Shown here piece after piece: positions 63,222-64,000 of a stretch of 64,000 bases of DNA. The translations under genes were made by a program, and so were the position numbers. Under the pieces are notes generated by a model that worked only from the letters and a program-made list of their open reading frames with translations, made no database searches and was not told the origin of the DNA. The stretch's first letter is position 1; each line of letters starts with the position of its first letter. The stretch is taken from assembly GCF_011799805.1 (NCBI RefSeq), contig NZ_WXUB01000001.1, positions 496,001 through 560,000 of the forward strand, read 5' to 3'. Source of the DNA: Maribellus sediminis. Its GTDB lineage: Bacteria; Bacteroidota; Bacteroidia; Bacteroidales; Prolixibacteraceae.

Positions 63222-64000
63222 ATGAAAACCAGAAGAAGTTTTCTTAAAATTTCAGCAGCAGGGGCGGTTGGAGCAATGGCTCTGGGCCCAATGGCATGTA
63301 CTTCTGCAGCTGTCGATAAAAAAAGTTTTGGCGTTGGTCTGCAATTGTATACCATTCGCGATGCCATAGCAAATGATTTGCAGGGTTCGTTAAAAAAAGT
63401 ATCAGACCTTGGATATAGAAACCTTGAGATGGCTTCGTATGCCGATGGAAAATTCTATGGTATGGCACCAAAAGAATTCAGGAAATTGGTGGAAGATCTC
63501 GGTATGAAAATCGTGAGTAGCCACACCAGTGTGGAAGCTGAAGGGATAACAGCTGCAAGTGCGCAGAAACTGGCAGATGCTCATGCCGAAATCGGTGTTG
63601 AATTTTGTGTTCAGCCATGGATCGAAGAAAAAGACAGGAACGTTGAAACTTACAAACGAATGATTGCCGATTGGAATAAAGTAGGTGAGATCATGAAAAA
63701 TGTGGGCATTCAGTTTGGGTATCACAACCATAATTTCGAGTTCTTGCCAACCGACGGAATAGTACCTTATTACGATGTCTTTATGAAAGAAATGGATGCA
63801 GATCTGATTACTATGGAGCTGGATTGTTACTGGGCAACAAAAGCTGGCCAGGACCCGGTTGAAATGTTCAATAAATATCCGGGACGCTTCCGCTTGCTCC
63901 ATTTTAAAGACATGTCGAAAGAAGTGGCAGAGCCATTTTATACTGTAGATAAAGACGATATCACAGCAGTTGGTGCCGGACTTATCGATTACAAACGCAT
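63222..64000 (+). CDS. Tat-exported sugar phosphate isomerase/epimerase-like lipoprotein, 3' partial
   Basis: The frame is open to the window edge (259 codons). The N-terminus carries a twin-arginine motif (KTRRSFLKISAAG) and a lipobox-like GPMAC with C26, so it is probably a Tat-exported lipoprotein. The domain is the xylose isomerase-like TIM barrel (FGVGLQLYTIRDAIAND, GYRNLEMASY, FGYHNHNFEF with metal-binding His, TMELDCYW, LLHFKDM). Such Tat-sorted isomerases are common in Bacteroidota and often belong to carbohydrate loci; the substrate is unknown. It may depend on the tatA gene at 14887. Confidence 0.9.
   Translation, partial: MKTRRSFLKISAAGAVGAMALGPMACTSAAVDKKSFGVGLQLYTIRDAIANDLQGSLKKVSDLGYRNLEMASYADGKFYGMAPKEFRKLVEDLGMKIVSSHTSVEAEGITAASAQKLADAHAEIGVEFCVQPWIEEKDRNVETYKRMIADWNKVGEIMKNVGIQFGYHNHNFEFLPTDGIVPYYDVFMKEMDADLITMELDCYWATKAGQDPVEMFNKYPGRFRLLHFKDMSKEVAEPFYTVDKDDITAVGAGLIDYKR

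Overview
The window looks like a chromosomal segment of a free-living, probably marine or sediment Bacteroidota, most like the Marinilabiliales/Prolixibacteraceae group. This placement is inferred, not tested. Supporting signs are three proteins with type IX secretion (T9SS) C-terminal sorting domains, promoters of the Bacteroidota TAnnTTTG type, the LL-diaminopimelate aminotransferase route to lysine, Bacteroidota-restricted families (DUF4837, DUF4783, rhomboid with a DUF6576-like tail), a PKD/GH16 plus GH3 pair typical of laminarin utilisation loci, and ECF sigma/anti-sigma regulation. I saw no rRNA, tRNA, CRISPR array, phage or intact insertion sequence.

Layout. 1-3.4 kb: end of a beta-glucan utilisation locus (GH16 truncated by the window edge, then a GH3 lipoprotein). 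3.4-13.5 kb: a methionine/homocysteine region. A SAM riboswitch, followed by a possible 30-codon leader ORF, precedes a three-gene cassette (COG1900/DUF39 HcyS-like protein, NIL-domain ferredoxin, UPF0280/COG2122) known from methanogens as the sulfide-to-homocysteine system. After it come a DUF559 nuclease gene between GC-rich palindromes, cobalamin-dependent methionine synthase metH, an FLVCR-like MFS transporter, a repeat-like non-coding stretch and metF. 13.5-18.5 kb (minus): DUF4837 lipoprotein, tatA, rseP, dxr and an M23 peptidase. 18.7-21.5 kb: pepE, a thioredoxin-like protein and a GH32 fructanase. 22-27.4 kb: two paralogous T9SS-secreted metalloproteases with a 37-residue membrane peptide between them. 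27.4-29.8 kb: a Phe/Tyr-rich leader peptide and attenuator ahead of prephenate dehydrogenase and DAHP synthase/chorismate mutase.

29.8-38 kb: M14 peptidase, folA-thyA, a voltage-gated potassium channel carrying a zinc ribbon, alanine dehydrogenase, a class I aminotransferase and dapL. 38-43.2 kb: a T9SS cargo protein, a DapF-family protein lacking both catalytic cysteines and overlapping a polysaccharide deacetylase, then era and der. 43.2-49.6 kb: a carboxypeptidase-like-domain protein, corA, an ECF sigma/anti-sigma/repeat-protein operon, and an ABM-domain protein with an iron alcohol dehydrogenase. 49.9-53.8 kb: mutL with two rhomboids. 53.9-54.5 kb: a tandem array of about 225-bp repeats. 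54.5-64 kb: a YihY-family protein, DUF4783, rlmH, a 1234-residue NtrY-like histidine kinase, a phosphoribosyltransferase, a patatin/outer-membrane-barrel protein whose signal peptide seems cut off by a one-base frameshift, and the start of a Tat-exported sugar isomerase-like protein.

The strongest points are the SAM-riboswitch-controlled, archaeal-type homocysteine cassette (including a riboswitch P1 helix that overlaps the start codon of a Met/Cys-containing mini-ORF), the aromatic leader attenuator, and the Ser/Ser DapF-like protein. None was checked by database search; all calls come from reading the sequence and recalled family knowledge.
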